Assembly (NCBI GenBank): GCA_040394195.1
Contig: JBEBSR010000008.1
Location: 1-59,817, forward strand
Direction: 5' to 3'
Source of the DNA: Wohlfahrtiimonas larvae_A
Lineage (GTDB): Bacteria; Pseudomonadota; Gammaproteobacteria; Cardiobacteriales; Wohlfahrtiimonadaceae
DNA length: 59,817 nt
This document shows positions 1 to 8,677 of the stretch, in pieces (the stretch's first letter is position 1; the number at the start of each line of letters is the position of its first letter). The notes below the pieces were generated by a model. The model saw only the letters and a program-made list of their open reading frames with translations, was not told the DNA's origin and ran no database searches. The translations under genes and the position numbers were made by a program.

Positions 1-217
1 TTTTTTGAAATAAATCTAAAAATAGTGAAAATAATTGAGAGCAACTAGAGGCAAATGCCAATATCATCCAAAATCAGCCTTTATTCATCACTAAATATTG
101 TGAACTTCTCAATTACAATCCCATTAATTACATTAACATGTACAAAGAACTTTACTTTATATCCCTTATTGAAGACAACCCATCAATCTTATTCAAAATA
201 TTTTCACCAAAAAACAA

Positions 218-241
218 AAGCCCTTCTTAAACGAAGGGCTT
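218..241 (-). terminator. Terminator of the ygfZ-pfk transcript
   Basis: Perfect 9-bp inverted repeat (AAGCCCTTC / GAAGGGCTT) with a 6-nt loop, followed on the minus strand by a T-rich run. It lies about 40 bases after the phosphofructokinase stop. The remaining bases 1-217 are AT-rich and show no gene I can support. Confidence 0.8.
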
Positions 242-280
242 CATACATACATCTATATATGTCACATATATACAAGAAAG

Positions 281-1309
281 TTAAACTCCCATACATACAC
301 CTGTTGCTTTCAATGTCTCTACTAATAAGTGATCTTTTGGCAATAAACGTGGCTTACCTGCAACTTTCTCTAATGGTACTGCAATTAAATCACCACCCTG
401 GCTTGCAACCATTACGCCAGTGATATTATTCTTTAAGAATTCAATCGCCTTACTGCCACATTGAGTTGCAAAAATACGGTCATTTGCAGTTGGTGTACCA
501 CCACGGCTCACATAACCTAATGTTGTTAGGCGCGCTTCAATGCCTGTTAACTCAGGAATTTGATCCACTAACTTCATTGCAGCTGCATGCTTCTTAGGTT
601 TTAAACCTAACAATGCATCTTCTTGAGAAATCGCCCCTTCCGCTACAACTAATAGAGCAGCCTTATGCTCAAAAATTTGTGCTTTCAGTGATTTCACAAT
701 TGCAGTTGTGGAATAAGGTATTTCTGGCACTAAACAAATATCAGCACCACCAGCCAATGCTGCACCTGCTGCTAACCAACCAGCATCACGCCCCATTACT
801 TCCAAAATCATTAAACGATGATGAGAATCAGCTGTTGTACGCAAGCGATCCAAAGCCATCACAGAAACCTGAACAGCAGTGTCGTAACCAAATGTAATGT
901 CCGTTTGAGCAATATCGTTATCAATTGTCTTAGGTAATGTCACAACTGGGATCCCCTTCTTAGATAACTCATAAGAAAAGCGTTGCGTTCCATCACCGCC
1001 TAAACATACTAGCGCATCTAAACCCAATGCTTCAAAACTACGTACACAGTTATCGACAGCTTCTTCTGTACCTTTTGCACGACCGCCACCGCGACCTGTA
1101 CCTAAAATTGTACCACCTAAACCAATGATCGGGCTAACTGCTGCCTTATCCAAAGGCATCACACAACCTTCAGCCAAACCTAAGAAGCCATCGTGAATAC
1201 CAGTAACTTTCCAGCCTTCATTAAGCGCGGCCAACGTTACTGCTCTCAATGCAGCATTCAATCCCTGACAATCACCACCAGCTGTTAAAATACCGATATT
1301 CTTACTCAT
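281..1309 (-). CDS. pfkA: 6-phosphofructokinase (PfkA family, probably ATP-dependent)
   Basis: Phosphorylates fructose 6-phosphate to fructose 1,6-bisphosphate in cytosolic glycolysis. The 342 residues carry the N-terminal phosphoryl-donor loop GGDCQGLNA (11-19), the GGDGT motif (104-108) and the catalytic PKTIDND (126-132), followed by MGRDAGW. In this family a glycine in the fourth position of GGDG goes with ATP use, while pyrophosphate enzymes have Asp there. The lysine in PKTIDND (K127) is, however, the residue seen in pyrophosphate-type and group III enzymes where E. coli PfkA has glycine. I therefore favour an ATP-dependent group III type enzyme but donor choice is open. It is the second gene after ygfZ, 24 bases downstream, with AAGAGGC as ribosome binding site, and a hairpin terminator follows. 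The class II aldolase at 10812-11888 and enolase at 50828-52114 are other glycolytic genes in the window. Confidence 0.9.
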   Translation of the reverse strand: MSKNIGILTAGGDCQGLNAALRAVTLAALNEGWKVTGIHDGFLGLAEGCVMPLDKAAVSPIIGLGGTILGTGRGGGRAKGTEEAVDNCVRSFEALGLDALVCLGGDGTQRFSYELSKKGIPVVTLPKTIDNDIAQTDITFGYDTAVQVSVMALDRLRTTADSHHRLMILEVMGRDAGWLAAGAALAGGADICLVPEIPYSTTAIVKSLKAQIFEHKAALLVVAEGAISQEDALLGLKPKKHAAAMKLVDQIPELTGIEARLTTLGYVSRGGTPTANDRIFATQCGSKAIEFLKNNITGVMVASQGGDLIAVPLEKVAGKPRLLPKDHLLVETLKATGVCMGV

Positions 1310-1333
1310 TCAATCTGCCTCTTAAAATTGATT

Positions 1334-2014
1334 TTATTCGTTATCGTCTTTCCAGACGTTCAATAGCTCTATATTATCAGAAAGCTTAAGCGTTTGATGC
1401 AATTCAGCCAAAACTAAAACCGCCAAAGCTTCATTTTCTTGCACTAGAACAATTTCACCTGCCACAACATCATTATCTGTGTGAATTGTGTCACCAATAT
1501 TAATATTGCTATTTTGCCCTAAAGAAATTTTACCCAAACGTTTTTTATTCTTACCTAGATCACGTAAACGCGTCACAATTTCTTGCCCGATGTAACAGCC
1601 CTTACGAGGATGAACACCTTTCAATACATCCAAACTCACCATTTGCGGCACATATTTACCTTGTGTTGCTTCGATGATCCAAGGAATATTGAAATCTTGA
1701 GGCACTATTGTTACAAATTCATCATTCGCATCCACAATTTCAATTGTCACCTTTGAACGAAACACAAAACGCTTCAATAATGTTGCAATACTTTCGCTGA
1801 TGCATTTTGGCAAATAGAGATCAAAGCCATTTTCGATCTTCTGGATCCAAAACACTGCTTCCAATCGACCTTTGATATTGCATAAACCGCCCAAGCCAGA
1901 ATTTTCAGGATGATCATACAAATAATCTAAATAATCCATATCCGCTGTCAATTGCCCATGCAAAAAATTACGCGCATCCACACCTGTTACAACCAACTTT
2001 GCAAAATCCATCAT
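1334..2014 (-). CDS. ygfZ: YgfZ-type folate-binding protein, Fe-S cluster maintenance
   Basis: Folate-dependent protein of the aminomethyltransferase (GcvT) fold that supports assembly or repair of certain iron-sulfur enzymes such as MiaB. The diagnostic motif KGCYIGQE is at residues 138-145, with the conserved Cys140, followed by the basic stretch VTRLRDLGKNKKRLG. At 226 residues it is clearly shorter than the E. coli protein of about 326, but the N-terminal part (LHGQLTAD) and the motif region are both intact, so it is a compact version and not a fragment. AAGGA lies upstream of the tandem ATG ATG; either may start. The gene opens a two-gene unit with the phosphofructokinase and is divergent from alanine racemase. 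Confidence 0.88.
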   Translation of the reverse strand: MMDFAKLVVTGVDARNFLHGQLTADMDYLDYLYDHPENSGLGGLCNIKGRLEAVFWIQKIENGFDLYLPKCISESIATLLKRFVFRSKVTIEIVDANDEFVTIVPQDFNIPWIIEATQGKYVPQMVSLDVLKGVHPRKGCYIGQEIVTRLRDLGKNKKRLGKISLGQNSNINIGDTIHTDNDVVAGEIVLVQENEALAVLVLAELHQTLKLSDNIELLNVWKDDNE

Positions 2015-2059
2015 CGCTTCATTCCTTAATCAACTGTTCTATTGAGAACTTACTCCTTT

Positions 2060-2081
2060 ATTATAGTGGCTATTTTATAAT
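2060..2081. promoter_or_regulatory. Divergent -10 elements between ygfZ and alr
   Basis: A perfect TATAAT lies on the plus strand at 2076-2081 (for alr) and a perfect TATAAT on the minus strand at 2060-2065 (for ygfZ). No good -35 is visible at 17 bases for either, so strength is uncertain. The ygfZ start is about 50 bases away and the preferred alr start about 87 bases away. Confidence 0.4.
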
Positions 2082-2167
2082 TTCCACTTATTCGTTTGCA
2101 TGCTGCATTCTTTCCAAGCATAATCATTGCGCTCTTTATATTACCCAAACAGCCAACTGAGGTTTAT

Positions 2168-3235
2168 ATGCGTCCCTTAAAAGCTTATCTCTCTAAAAGT
2201 GCATTACTACACAATGTCGCCTTTCTAAAACAACAAGCCCCACAAAGTAGCTTGTGCACAGTTTTAAAGGCAAATGCATATGGTCATCGAGTTGAACTCG
2301 TTGCCCCAATTATTGAGAACCATGCAGACTATTTTGCAGTCGCAGCTATCGAAGAAGCACAAGCCATTCGTAAAGTTAGCCCGAACATTCCTATCATTTT
2401 ACTCGAAGGCGTATTCGAGCATTATGAATATAACTTATGTGATGAATTCAATTTTTGGCCAGCAATTGGCAATGAACACCAATTAAATGGTTTATTAGAA
2501 GCTAAATTACAAAATCCAATCAATGTATTCATCAAAGTGAATAGCGGAATGAATCGCTTGGGCATTCAAGCTGAAAAATTGGCACATTATCATCGCTTAT
2601 TATCTGAATCAGCGAATGTGAAAAGCATCCAAGTGATGACACATTTATCTTCAGCAGATGAAAAATTATCGCCAGAAACTGAGAAACAATTATCAATCAT
2701 GGCAAAATTGGATCCTACGATCCAAGCAACAATTTCTAACTCTGCTCACATTTTCTATGATGATAAACCTGCTCAATCTATTGTACGTGCTGGATTATCT
2801 CTATATGGTGCATCACCTTTTGATGGTAAAACAGGCTCAGATATTGGCTTGAAACCTATTTTAGAATTACGCTCTAAGATCATTCATATCAATCACCTCA
2901 AATCTGGCGATCATGTTGGCTATGGTGCAACATTTACAGCAAAACATGATATGCCAATTGGTGTTGTAGCCTGTGGTTACGCAGATGGTTATCCAAGAGA
3001 AGTCAAAGATGCTTATGTATTGATTGATGGTTATAAAGCACCATTGGTTGGTCGTGTTGCGATGGATATGTTTATGGTGGATTTAAGCAATGTACCTGAG
3101 TCTAAATGGCAGCATGATGTGATTCTATTTGGTGAGCAATTACCAATCGAGCATGTGGCAACTTGGGCGAATACGATTCCTTATACAATTTTCACACATC
3201 TAGCGAAGCGCATTCACTTCCACGTGATTGACTAA
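2168..3235 (+). CDS. alr: Alanine racemase
   Basis: PLP-dependent interconversion of L- and D-alanine, supplying D-alanine for peptidoglycan. The PLP lysine is K34 in KANAYGH (34-40); the C-terminal region contains HVGYGATF and CGYADGYPR typical of fold-type III racemases. The frame is open from a TTG at 2096, which would add 24 hydrophobic residues, but I chose ATG 2168 because TGAGGT lies just upstream and because the protein then begins, like other Alr proteins, about 33 residues before the catalytic lysine. This gives 355 residues, the normal length. A hairpin terminator follows directly. It is a single gene, divergent from ygfZ. Confidence 0.95.
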   Translation: MRPLKAYLSKSALLHNVAFLKQQAPQSSLCTVLKANAYGHRVELVAPIIENHADYFAVAAIEEAQAIRKVSPNIPIILLEGVFEHYEYNLCDEFNFWPAIGNEHQLNGLLEAKLQNPINVFIKVNSGMNRLGIQAEKLAHYHRLLSESANVKSIQVMTHLSSADEKLSPETEKQLSIMAKLDPTIQATISNSAHIFYDDKPAQSIVRAGLSLYGASPFDGKTGSDIGLKPILELRSKIIHINHLKSGDHVGYGATFTAKHDMPIGVVACGYADGYPREVKDAYVLIDGYKAPLVGRVAMDMFMVDLSNVPESKWQHDVILFGEQLPIEHVATWANTIPYTIFTHLAKRIHFHVID

Positions 3236-3258
3236 ATGATCTAAGCTCAAAAAACTTT

Positions 3259-3288
3259 AAGCCATCTTCTTTATAGGAAGATGGCTTT
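3259..3288. terminator. Bidirectional terminator between alr and ydfG
   Basis: Perfect 11-bp stem (AAGCCATCTTC / GAAGATGGCTT) with an 8-nt loop. T-rich sequence follows on the plus strand and an A-run precedes it, so it can serve both convergent genes. Confidence 0.85.
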
Positions 3289-3312
3289 ATTTATATCAAA
3301 ATATTATTTTTA

Positions 3313-4062
3313 TTACTCAGCGTAATGAACTTTCAAGCCGCCAAATGTTTGGCTCGTTGGCATAATTTCAATTTGGTTCACATTGATATGCTTTGGTTGA
3401 TTTGCTAACCAAAATACAATATCAGCAATATCTTTACCTGTTACAGGGTGCGCATTCTGATATAAAGCAGCGGCCTTATCATCATCGCCTTTAAAACGTA
3501 CATTAGAGAATTCTGTTTCACCACATAAACCAGGCTCGACATTTGTCACACGAATATTTTTACCAAATAGATCTGCACGCAAATTTAAGCTGAATTGTTT
3601 CACAAATGCTTTCGTTGCACCGTAAACATTGCCACCAGGATATGGCCAATTACCAGCAATTGATCCCATGTTAATCACATAGCCATCATTACGCTCAGCC
3701 ATATAAGGCAAGAATAATTGCGTTAATGAGATTAAACCTAAAACATTCGTTTGCACCATTGTCTGCCAATCATCAAAGTTAGCTTCATGCGCGCCTTCTA
3801 AACCTAATGCCAAACCTGCATTGTTCACCAAGATATCCACATGATCAAATTGTGACATAACCTCTTTCACAACTGATTCTGTATTAGCGCGGTTGGAAAC
3901 ATCCAATTCAAAACCATGAAAACGTTCACCCAATTCTGTACGAATAGCTTCTAAACGATCTTGTCTGCGTGCAATACCGATTACTGTGTGACCAGTATTA
4001 GCAAATACTTTTGCCATTTCATGGCCAAATCCTGATGATACTCCCGTAATGACTACATTCAT
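3313..4062 (-). CDS. ydfG: YdfG-like short-chain dehydrogenase
   Basis: NADP-dependent oxidoreductase of the classical short-chain dehydrogenase family, close in sequence pattern to E. coli YdfG, which reduces malonic semialdehyde and oxidises L-allo-threonine, serine and 3-hydroxy acids. The cofactor loop TGVSSGFG is at 6-13, NNAG at 80-83, and the catalytic Ser134, Tyr147 and Lys151 are in the segments NMGSIAGNWPYPGG and YGATK. The segment FSNVRFKGDD near residue 190 is also shared with YdfG. Length 249 is standard. GGGAGAG precedes the ATG. The gene lies downstream of epmA on the same strand with a 35-base gap, so both may share a transcript. The exact substrate is inferred from similarity. 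Confidence 0.88.
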   Translation of the reverse strand: MNVVITGVSSGFGHEMAKVFANTGHTVIGIARRQDRLEAIRTELGERFHGFELDVSNRANTESVVKEVMSQFDHVDILVNNAGLALGLEGAHEANFDDWQTMVQTNVLGLISLTQLFLPYMAERNDGYVINMGSIAGNWPYPGGNVYGATKAFVKQFSLNLRADLFGKNIRVTNVEPGLCGETEFSNVRFKGDDDKAAALYQNAHPVTGKDIADIVFWLANQPKHINVNQIEIMPTSQTFGGLKVHYAE

Positions 4063-4097
4063 TCCATTCTCTCCCTGCTGATATTGGTGAATTTTAT

Positions 4098-5048
4098 TTA
4101 ACTCTCTTCAAAAGCAAATAAAATGACATCGTTAATAGTATTCGTATTTTCAACTGTCATCAATAGGCGATCAACACCCATTGCAACGCCGCTAACTAAT
4201 GCTGGCATTTGCGCCATTTCTTGTAAAAATAACTCATCAATTTCTACAGGCGCTAAACCATACTCTTGACGTAAGATATTTTCTTTCTCAAATCTTGCTC
4301 GCTGTTCGATAGAATCCGTTAATTCTTCATAGCCATTGGCAAGCTCTAAACCTTTCCAATAAATTTCAAAGCGTTTACCAATAGAATGCCCTGCACAATC
4401 CTTCGTGATTTTGGCTAAAGATGCTTGTGATGCAGGATAACTATGTAAAACAGTAATCACATGAGGATCGAAACTTGGCTCCAAAATATGGCTCATGATC
4501 AAATCTAAATACTCATCTTTTGTTTTGGGTTCAAAAGCTAAATCAATATTGTGCTGAATCAATAAATGCTTCAATTCACCTTCTGTTGCAAAGAGAGGAT
4601 TGATGCTGAGCTTTTCCATAAATAGATTCAAATAGCTATATTCTTTCACTGCTAAATCTTGCTGTGACATTAAACGTACAATCTGGATCACTTCTTTGAT
4701 GAGATCAAACAGATCATAATCCACACGATACCATTCAAGCATTGTAAATTCAGGCGTATGTTTTCGGCTCAATTCTCCATCCCTAAAAACTTTGCCTAGA
4801 AAATAGATGGAACCAGAATTCTGTGCCAATAAGCGCTTCATATGATATTCAGGTGATGTAATCAAATATGTTGTGCTATTGAATAATTTTCCTGGGCCAT
4901 TAAATTTACTCATGAAATTTAACAATGCAGGATCGCTATTGCCAAATTGGCTCATAATCGGTGTATCCACTTCCATCACACTTTCAGCCCAGAAATATTC
5001 TCGCAATGATCTTAAAAATGCTGCTCGCTTTTGCACAACCTGATTCAC
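4098..5048 (-). CDS. epmA: Elongation factor P (R)-beta-lysyl ligase EpmA
   Basis: Class II lysyl-tRNA synthetase paralogue that attaches beta-lysine to a conserved lysine of elongation factor P, helping ribosomes through polyproline stretches. Motif 2 (FRDGELSRKHTPEFTMLEWY, 88-107) and motif 3 (GVAMGVDRLLM, 287-297) are clear, and there is no N-terminal anticodon-binding domain, which separates it from LysS. Length is 316 versus about 325 in E. coli. The start is GTG, supported by GGGAGAAAG just upstream. Neither efp nor epmB is in the window. The gene follows the fimV terminator and precedes ydfG. Confidence 0.92.
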   Translation of the reverse strand: MNQVVQKRAAFLRSLREYFWAESVMEVDTPIMSQFGNSDPALLNFMSKFNGPGKLFNSTTYLITSPEYHMKRLLAQNSGSIYFLGKVFRDGELSRKHTPEFTMLEWYRVDYDLFDLIKEVIQIVRLMSQQDLAVKEYSYLNLFMEKLSINPLFATEGELKHLLIQHNIDLAFEPKTKDEYLDLIMSHILEPSFDPHVITVLHSYPASQASLAKITKDCAGHSIGKRFEIYWKGLELANGYEELTDSIEQRARFEKENILRQEYGLAPVEIDELFLQEMAQMPALVSGVAMGVDRLLMTVENTNTINDVILFAFEES

Positions 5049-5067
5049 ATCTTTCTCCCAATAAAAA

Positions 5068-5089
5068 AGCCTAGATGATTATCTAGGCT
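5068..5089 (-). terminator. Terminator of the fimV-like gene
   Basis: Perfect 9-bp stem (AGCCTAGAT / ATCTAGGCT) with loop GATT and, on the minus strand, a run of Ts. It lies between the fimV-like stop and the epmA start. Confidence 0.85.
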
Positions 5090-5108
5090 TTATCACATTA
5101 AGTCATTA

Positions 5109-8100
5109 TTAATTTATTTGTGCTAATAATACCTGTGCTCTTGCTATCTGACTTGGGCTACCATCTTTCACAACTTCATCCAATAATGGTTTTGCTAAAC
5201 TCTTATCAAAATCCATATAAGCAACAGCCAATTCCAACTTCACTTGTTCAGATTCAAAATCAGCATCATTACCTTCTTCTATTGTTTCCATCACTGTAGC
5301 AACAGGAGTTGTGATTGGTGTTTCAATAACAGGTTCAGGAATTACAACTTCTTCAATCATTGGCTCAGCCAATGTTACTTCAGGGATTGTAATTTCTTCT
5401 ACCACAGGCTCTGCAATTACTGGCTCAACCAACGTTACTTCAGGAATTGTCATTTCCTCTACTGGTTCTTCAATAACTGGTTCCACCAAAGTAATTTCTG
5501 GCATTTCAATTTCTACCATATCAGGTTCTTCAACCTGTGCTTCTTCTACAACATCTGTATCTAGTATTGGTAAATCTAATGTATCCAAATCAATTTCTAT
5601 TGGTTCAGGAACATCAATTGCTTCCATAGACTGTGCAACATTATCTTTCACAGAACTATTAATTGGATCATCCAACATAACTTCATCTGTTGTATCTAAT
5701 GAATCTAAGAAAGCAAGGCTGGCAGCATCTTCATCAGCATCTGCAACAAAAGCTAAATCCAATTTTGGCTCTGCTTCGGATTGCTTAGAAACTTCCATCA
5801 AGTTTGCCAAACCTGCTTCTTCATCCTCTAAAAAATTACCAAAATCTACTGGTTTTTCAGCTTCAATGTCATCTTTCACCAAAGTATCTTCTGCATTCTC
5901 CAATAAATCTGGGAAGCTGATATATTCTTCAGGCTCATTTGAATCAGACATTGCTTCTTCTGCAATAGCCTCAATTGCATTCACTGTGCCTGATTGTGGT
6001 GCAAACAATGGATTATTTTCACCAAAACTATCTTCTACCACCGCAGATACAGTTGGGACTTCAACTATTTCCTCAACAATTGGGGCTTCTTCAACTTTGA
6101 AATCACCTAAATCAAAATCTAATGTAGCACCCATATCAAAAGCTTCTTCTTTTGGTGCAGAAGCTTCTACAACTGGCGTTGAAAATGCAGAAAGATCAAA
6201 ATCTAAGCCACCATATTCTTCGGTTTTAACTTCTTCCACTGCTGCAGGAGCTGATCCTAAATCTAATGAAGATAAGTCAAAATCCAAACCGCCCATTGAG
6301 TCTTCAACTTTAGGTTCTTCTATGTCAAGAGATGTTGTACCAAGGTCCAATGATGATAAGTCAAAATCTAATCCACCTGTTGACTCTTCTACCTTAGGTA
6401 CCTCTGTTTCAACAATTGTCGTGCCTAAATCTAAAGATGATAGATCAAAATCTAAAGCATCCATCGTTTCTTCAACTTTAGGTGTTTCTGCTTCAGCCAT
6501 TGCAGTACCTAAATCTAAAGACGATAAATCAAAGTCTAAACCTGCCTCTTCTTTTTCTTCAACAACAGTTGCAACAGCTGGCGTAACATCATCTGTAAAA
6601 GATAGATCAAAATCTAAACTATCAATCGCTGTTTCATCTTTAATTTCTGCTTTTGGTGATGTTACAGCCGTAGCAACTGCTGCTGTTGCAATTGCCGCTG
6701 CAACAGGTGCTACTTGTGGTTTTGTTGCTGGTCTCACTTCAGCTGGCTGTTCTACTGGCGCAACTGTTTCTACAGTCTGTACTTCAACAACATCACTCTC
6801 TACAGAAGCTGCATCAGCTTTTTTCTTACCAAAGCCAAATAAGCCTTTAGATGCTTTTTCTTTCTTTGCTTTAGGTGCTTTAGCTTCTTCTGCAACATCT
6901 TTCTTTTTGCCAAATAAACTTAAACCTTTTTTCTCTGGTTTTGCAGCTTGTTCAACTTCCTCAGAATGCTCGGCAACATCCACAGTTACTTTGGCTGCTT
7001 TTGCAACTTTCGCTTTTTTCTCTTTAGGTTGTTTTGGCTCATCACCTTTACGGCGGCGCATTACAACAGCTAATAAACCTAAAATTAATACAAGCGCACC
7101 TGCACCAATGTATACAATATTATCGAAGATCAACTCAACAATTCCTGGCTCTGGTTCTGGCTCAGGCATAATGTAAACAGGGCGTTTCTTCGGTGGCTCT
7201 ATAGGTTTTACTTCTTCTTTTGCAGGCTCTACAACTTTCGCTGGTTCAACCACTTCAGGTACAACAGTTTCAACAGGTGCTGCTACTTCAGGTTGTTGAG
7301 GTTCAATAACAACTGGCGTCACAACTTCTGGTTCAATTACTTCAACAGAATCTACAGGCTGATCATTCGCAGGCACAATTGTTGTAGCTTCTGACTCAAC
7401 TACATCTGTGCCACTATTGATTGGGCGAACAACTTTGACTGTTACTTCTTCAGTATTATCAACCACTACTGCTTCTGACTCTGCTGCTTTAACAGGTTCA
7501 GCAACTTGTTGCACAGGCGCTTCTGGTAACTCATAAATATATCCGATACGAACATCGGATTTTTCATTTGCATCTGCCGAAGCTACAAAATTATGTTTAA
7601 CTTTTGGTGTTTCTGTTGGGATTAGTAATGTCACATCTGCGCGTAAAACACCGCCTGCTGTAAACGCAGAAGGGTTATTCGCTTTGATAATTTCGATCAT
7701 TTTCTGTGGTGTGACATTTGCAGGACGAACTTTATTCGCAATGCTCCACAACGTCTCACCTTTTTCTACAGGATAACGCTTCAACAATTCAGGATTAGTA
7801 TTACTAACTTTTGGCAAAGCTTTAGCTGGTGCCTTTGCAGGTGTTTTAACAACTTCTTTTTCTACTTTAGCAACGTCAGCTTTTGCCTTTTCAGGTTCTG
7901 CTTTCACTGCTGCAACCACTGGTTTTTCAGTAACTTTAGGCTGTGCTTTTGTTTTTTCTTTTGCAACTGTTGGCACTTCAGCTAACGCAACTTTATCCGT
8001 TGCTGTCGTTGCAACTGGTGCATCTACGGTAACACCATCGATCACAATTTCAGAATCTGTTGCTTCTGCAACCGCAGGTTCAGTACTCAGCTCGGGCTTG

Positions 8101-8453
8101 AAATCCAAAATAATTGGCAATTCAAATAACTGTCTACGATTATCTTTATCACGACTTTCTAACAGTAATGTTAGTGCAGGAGACTCGATCTCTTCCGTCG
8201 TTGTTAATACAACTTGCTTTTGTCCGTTTTGTTCAACAATATTCACGGATAAATCGTAACTTGGAATAGGATGATTAAGTCGCAAGTATTCTGTTGGTGC
8301 GGCCAAAATAATCTCACCTTCGCCAACAACATCAGCTTGCAAGCGTAATGGCTCGTTCAGATATGAAAGGGTTCTTAAGTTCTCAACATCGGCTGCGTGA
8401 GATAACCCAAAAACGCCTAATAATGCAATTGCTAGTATATTTTTTCTTATCAT
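5109..8453 (-). CDS. fimV: FimV/TspA-like LysM membrane protein with acidic repeats
   Basis: Large single-pass inner-membrane protein of the FimV/TspA/HubP family, which organises cell poles, type IV pili and motility in other gammaproteobacteria. Visible architecture over 1114 residues: signal peptide (1-20), a periplasmic beta-rich N-terminal region, a Lys/Ala/Val-rich linker, a LysM peptidoglycan-binding domain (about 225-279, YPVEKGETLWSIANKV), a Glu/Pro/Val linker, one transmembrane helix (about 443-466) ending in RRRKGD, a long acidic cytoplasmic region, and a short C-terminal FimV-type domain (about 1068-1114, ending QIARAQVLLAQIN). The cytoplasmic part has four 28-residue repeats of LDFDLSSLDLG plus a partial fifth, and a second set built on IPEVTLVEPVI. 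It stands alone between terminator and promoter. The family assignment is firm; the precise role here is inferred. Confidence 0.85.
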   Translation of the reverse strand: MIRKNILAIALLGVFGLSHAADVENLRTLSYLNEPLRLQADVVGEGEIILAAPTEYLRLNHPIPSYDLSVNIVEQNGQKQVVLTTTEEIESPALTLLLESRDKDNRRQLFELPIILDFKPELSTEPAVAEATDSEIVIDGVTVDAPVATTATDKVALAEVPTVAKEKTKAQPKVTEKPVVAAVKAEPEKAKADVAKVEKEVVKTPAKAPAKALPKVSNTNPELLKRYPVEKGETLWSIANKVRPANVTPQKMIEIIKANNPSAFTAGGVLRADVTLLIPTETPKVKHNFVASADANEKSDVRIGYIYELPEAPVQQVAEPVKAAESEAVVVDNTEEVTVKVVRPINSGTDVVESEATTIVPANDQPVDSVEVIEPEVVTPVVIEPQQPEVAAPVETVVPEVVEPAKVVEPAKEEVKPIEPPKKRPVYIMPEPEPEPGIVELIFDNIVYIGAGALVLILGLLAVVMRRRKGDEPKQPKEKKAKVAKAAKVTVDVAEHSEEVEQAAKPEKKGLSLFGKKKDVAEEAKAPKAKKEKASKGLFGFGKKKADAASVESDVVEVQTVETVAPVEQPAEVRPATKPQVAPVAAAIATAAVATAVTSPKAEIKDETAIDSLDFDLSFTDDVTPAVATVVEEKEEAGLDFDLSSLDLGTAMAEAETPKVEETMDALDFDLSSLDLGTTIVETEVPKVEESTGGLDFDLSSLDLGTTSLDIEEPKVEDSMGGLDFDLSSLDLGSAPAAVEEVKTEEYGGLDFDLSAFSTPVVEASAPKEEAFDMGATLDFDLGDFKVEEAPIVEEIVEVPTVSAVVEDSFGENNPLFAPQSGTVNAIEAIAEEAMSDSNEPEEYISFPDLLENAEDTLVKDDIEAEKPVDFGNFLEDEEAGLANLMEVSKQSEAEPKLDLAFVADADEDAASLAFLDSLDTTDEVMLDDPINSSVKDNVAQSMEAIDVPEPIEIDLDTLDLPILDTDVVEEAQVEEPDMVEIEMPEITLVEPVIEEPVEEMTIPEVTLVEPVIAEPVVEEITIPEVTLAEPMIEEVVIPEPVIETPITTPVATVMETIEEGNDADFESEQVKLELAVAYMDFDKSLAKPLLDEVVKDGSPSQIARAQVLLAQIN
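5290..5510 (-). repeat. Degenerate Glu/Pro/Val repeats in the FimV-like C-terminal region
   Basis: Coding repeats of a unit like IPEVTLVEPVIEEP, about three to four copies with substitutions, just before the terminal FimV domain. They are visible as recurring near-identical stretches in both DNA and protein. Confidence 0.7.
6185..6545 (-). repeat. Tandem 84-bp (28-residue) coding repeats in the FimV-like protein
   Basis: Four successive units start with LDFDLSSLDLG, spaced 28, 28, 28 and 27 residues, followed by a partial fifth copy LDFDLSAF. The variable part of each unit contains PKVEE or PKVED. Each unit sits in the acidic cytoplasmic half of the protein. Confidence 0.9.
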
Positions 8454-8527
8454 AATTTGTTCCGAGTACTCAGTCTGAATTCGTCCTAAAAGATTGGAGC
8501 GAGCTTTAAAATCGCAAAACTACTTAT

Positions 8528-8557
8528 ATTCTAACGAAATTTTTTAAAAACTGTTAT
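8528..8557 (-). promoter_or_regulatory. Candidate fimV promoter
   Basis: On the minus strand, TAGAAT (8528-8533) with ATAACA (8552-8557) 18 bases upstream. Found by eye; the leader to the start codon would be about 70 bases. Confidence 0.35.
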
Positions 8558-8614
8558 AAAAAAAGTAATATTAGTGCGCAACATGATTTATCTTATAGTT
8601 TATGCATTTTTGTA

Positions 8615-8633
8615 TATACTCGGACATTATAAT
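8615..8633 (+). promoter_or_regulatory. Candidate -10 elements for the ghrA-like gene
   Basis: TATACT (8615-8620) and a perfect TATAAT (8628-8633) lie 45-60 bases before the start codon; neither has a convincing -35. The rest of the 224-base divergent gap is AT-rich without another feature I can support. Confidence 0.35.
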
Positions 8634-8677
8634 ATTAATAACAATAACAATCCCATTTTTAATTTAAGGAGTTTGAT

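Noticed and set aside
55..423. A 122-codon plus-strand frame at the left edge
   Set aside because: It runs through the pfk terminator and into pfk on the opposite strand and has no recognisable protein character.
5311..7176. A 621-codon open frame on the plus strand, opposite the fimV-like gene
   Set aside because: It is a shadow of the acidic repeats: the complement of Glu/Asp/Leu/Ser codons reads as Ser/Thr/Lys-rich open sequence. No ribosome binding site or plausible domain; low complexity throughout.
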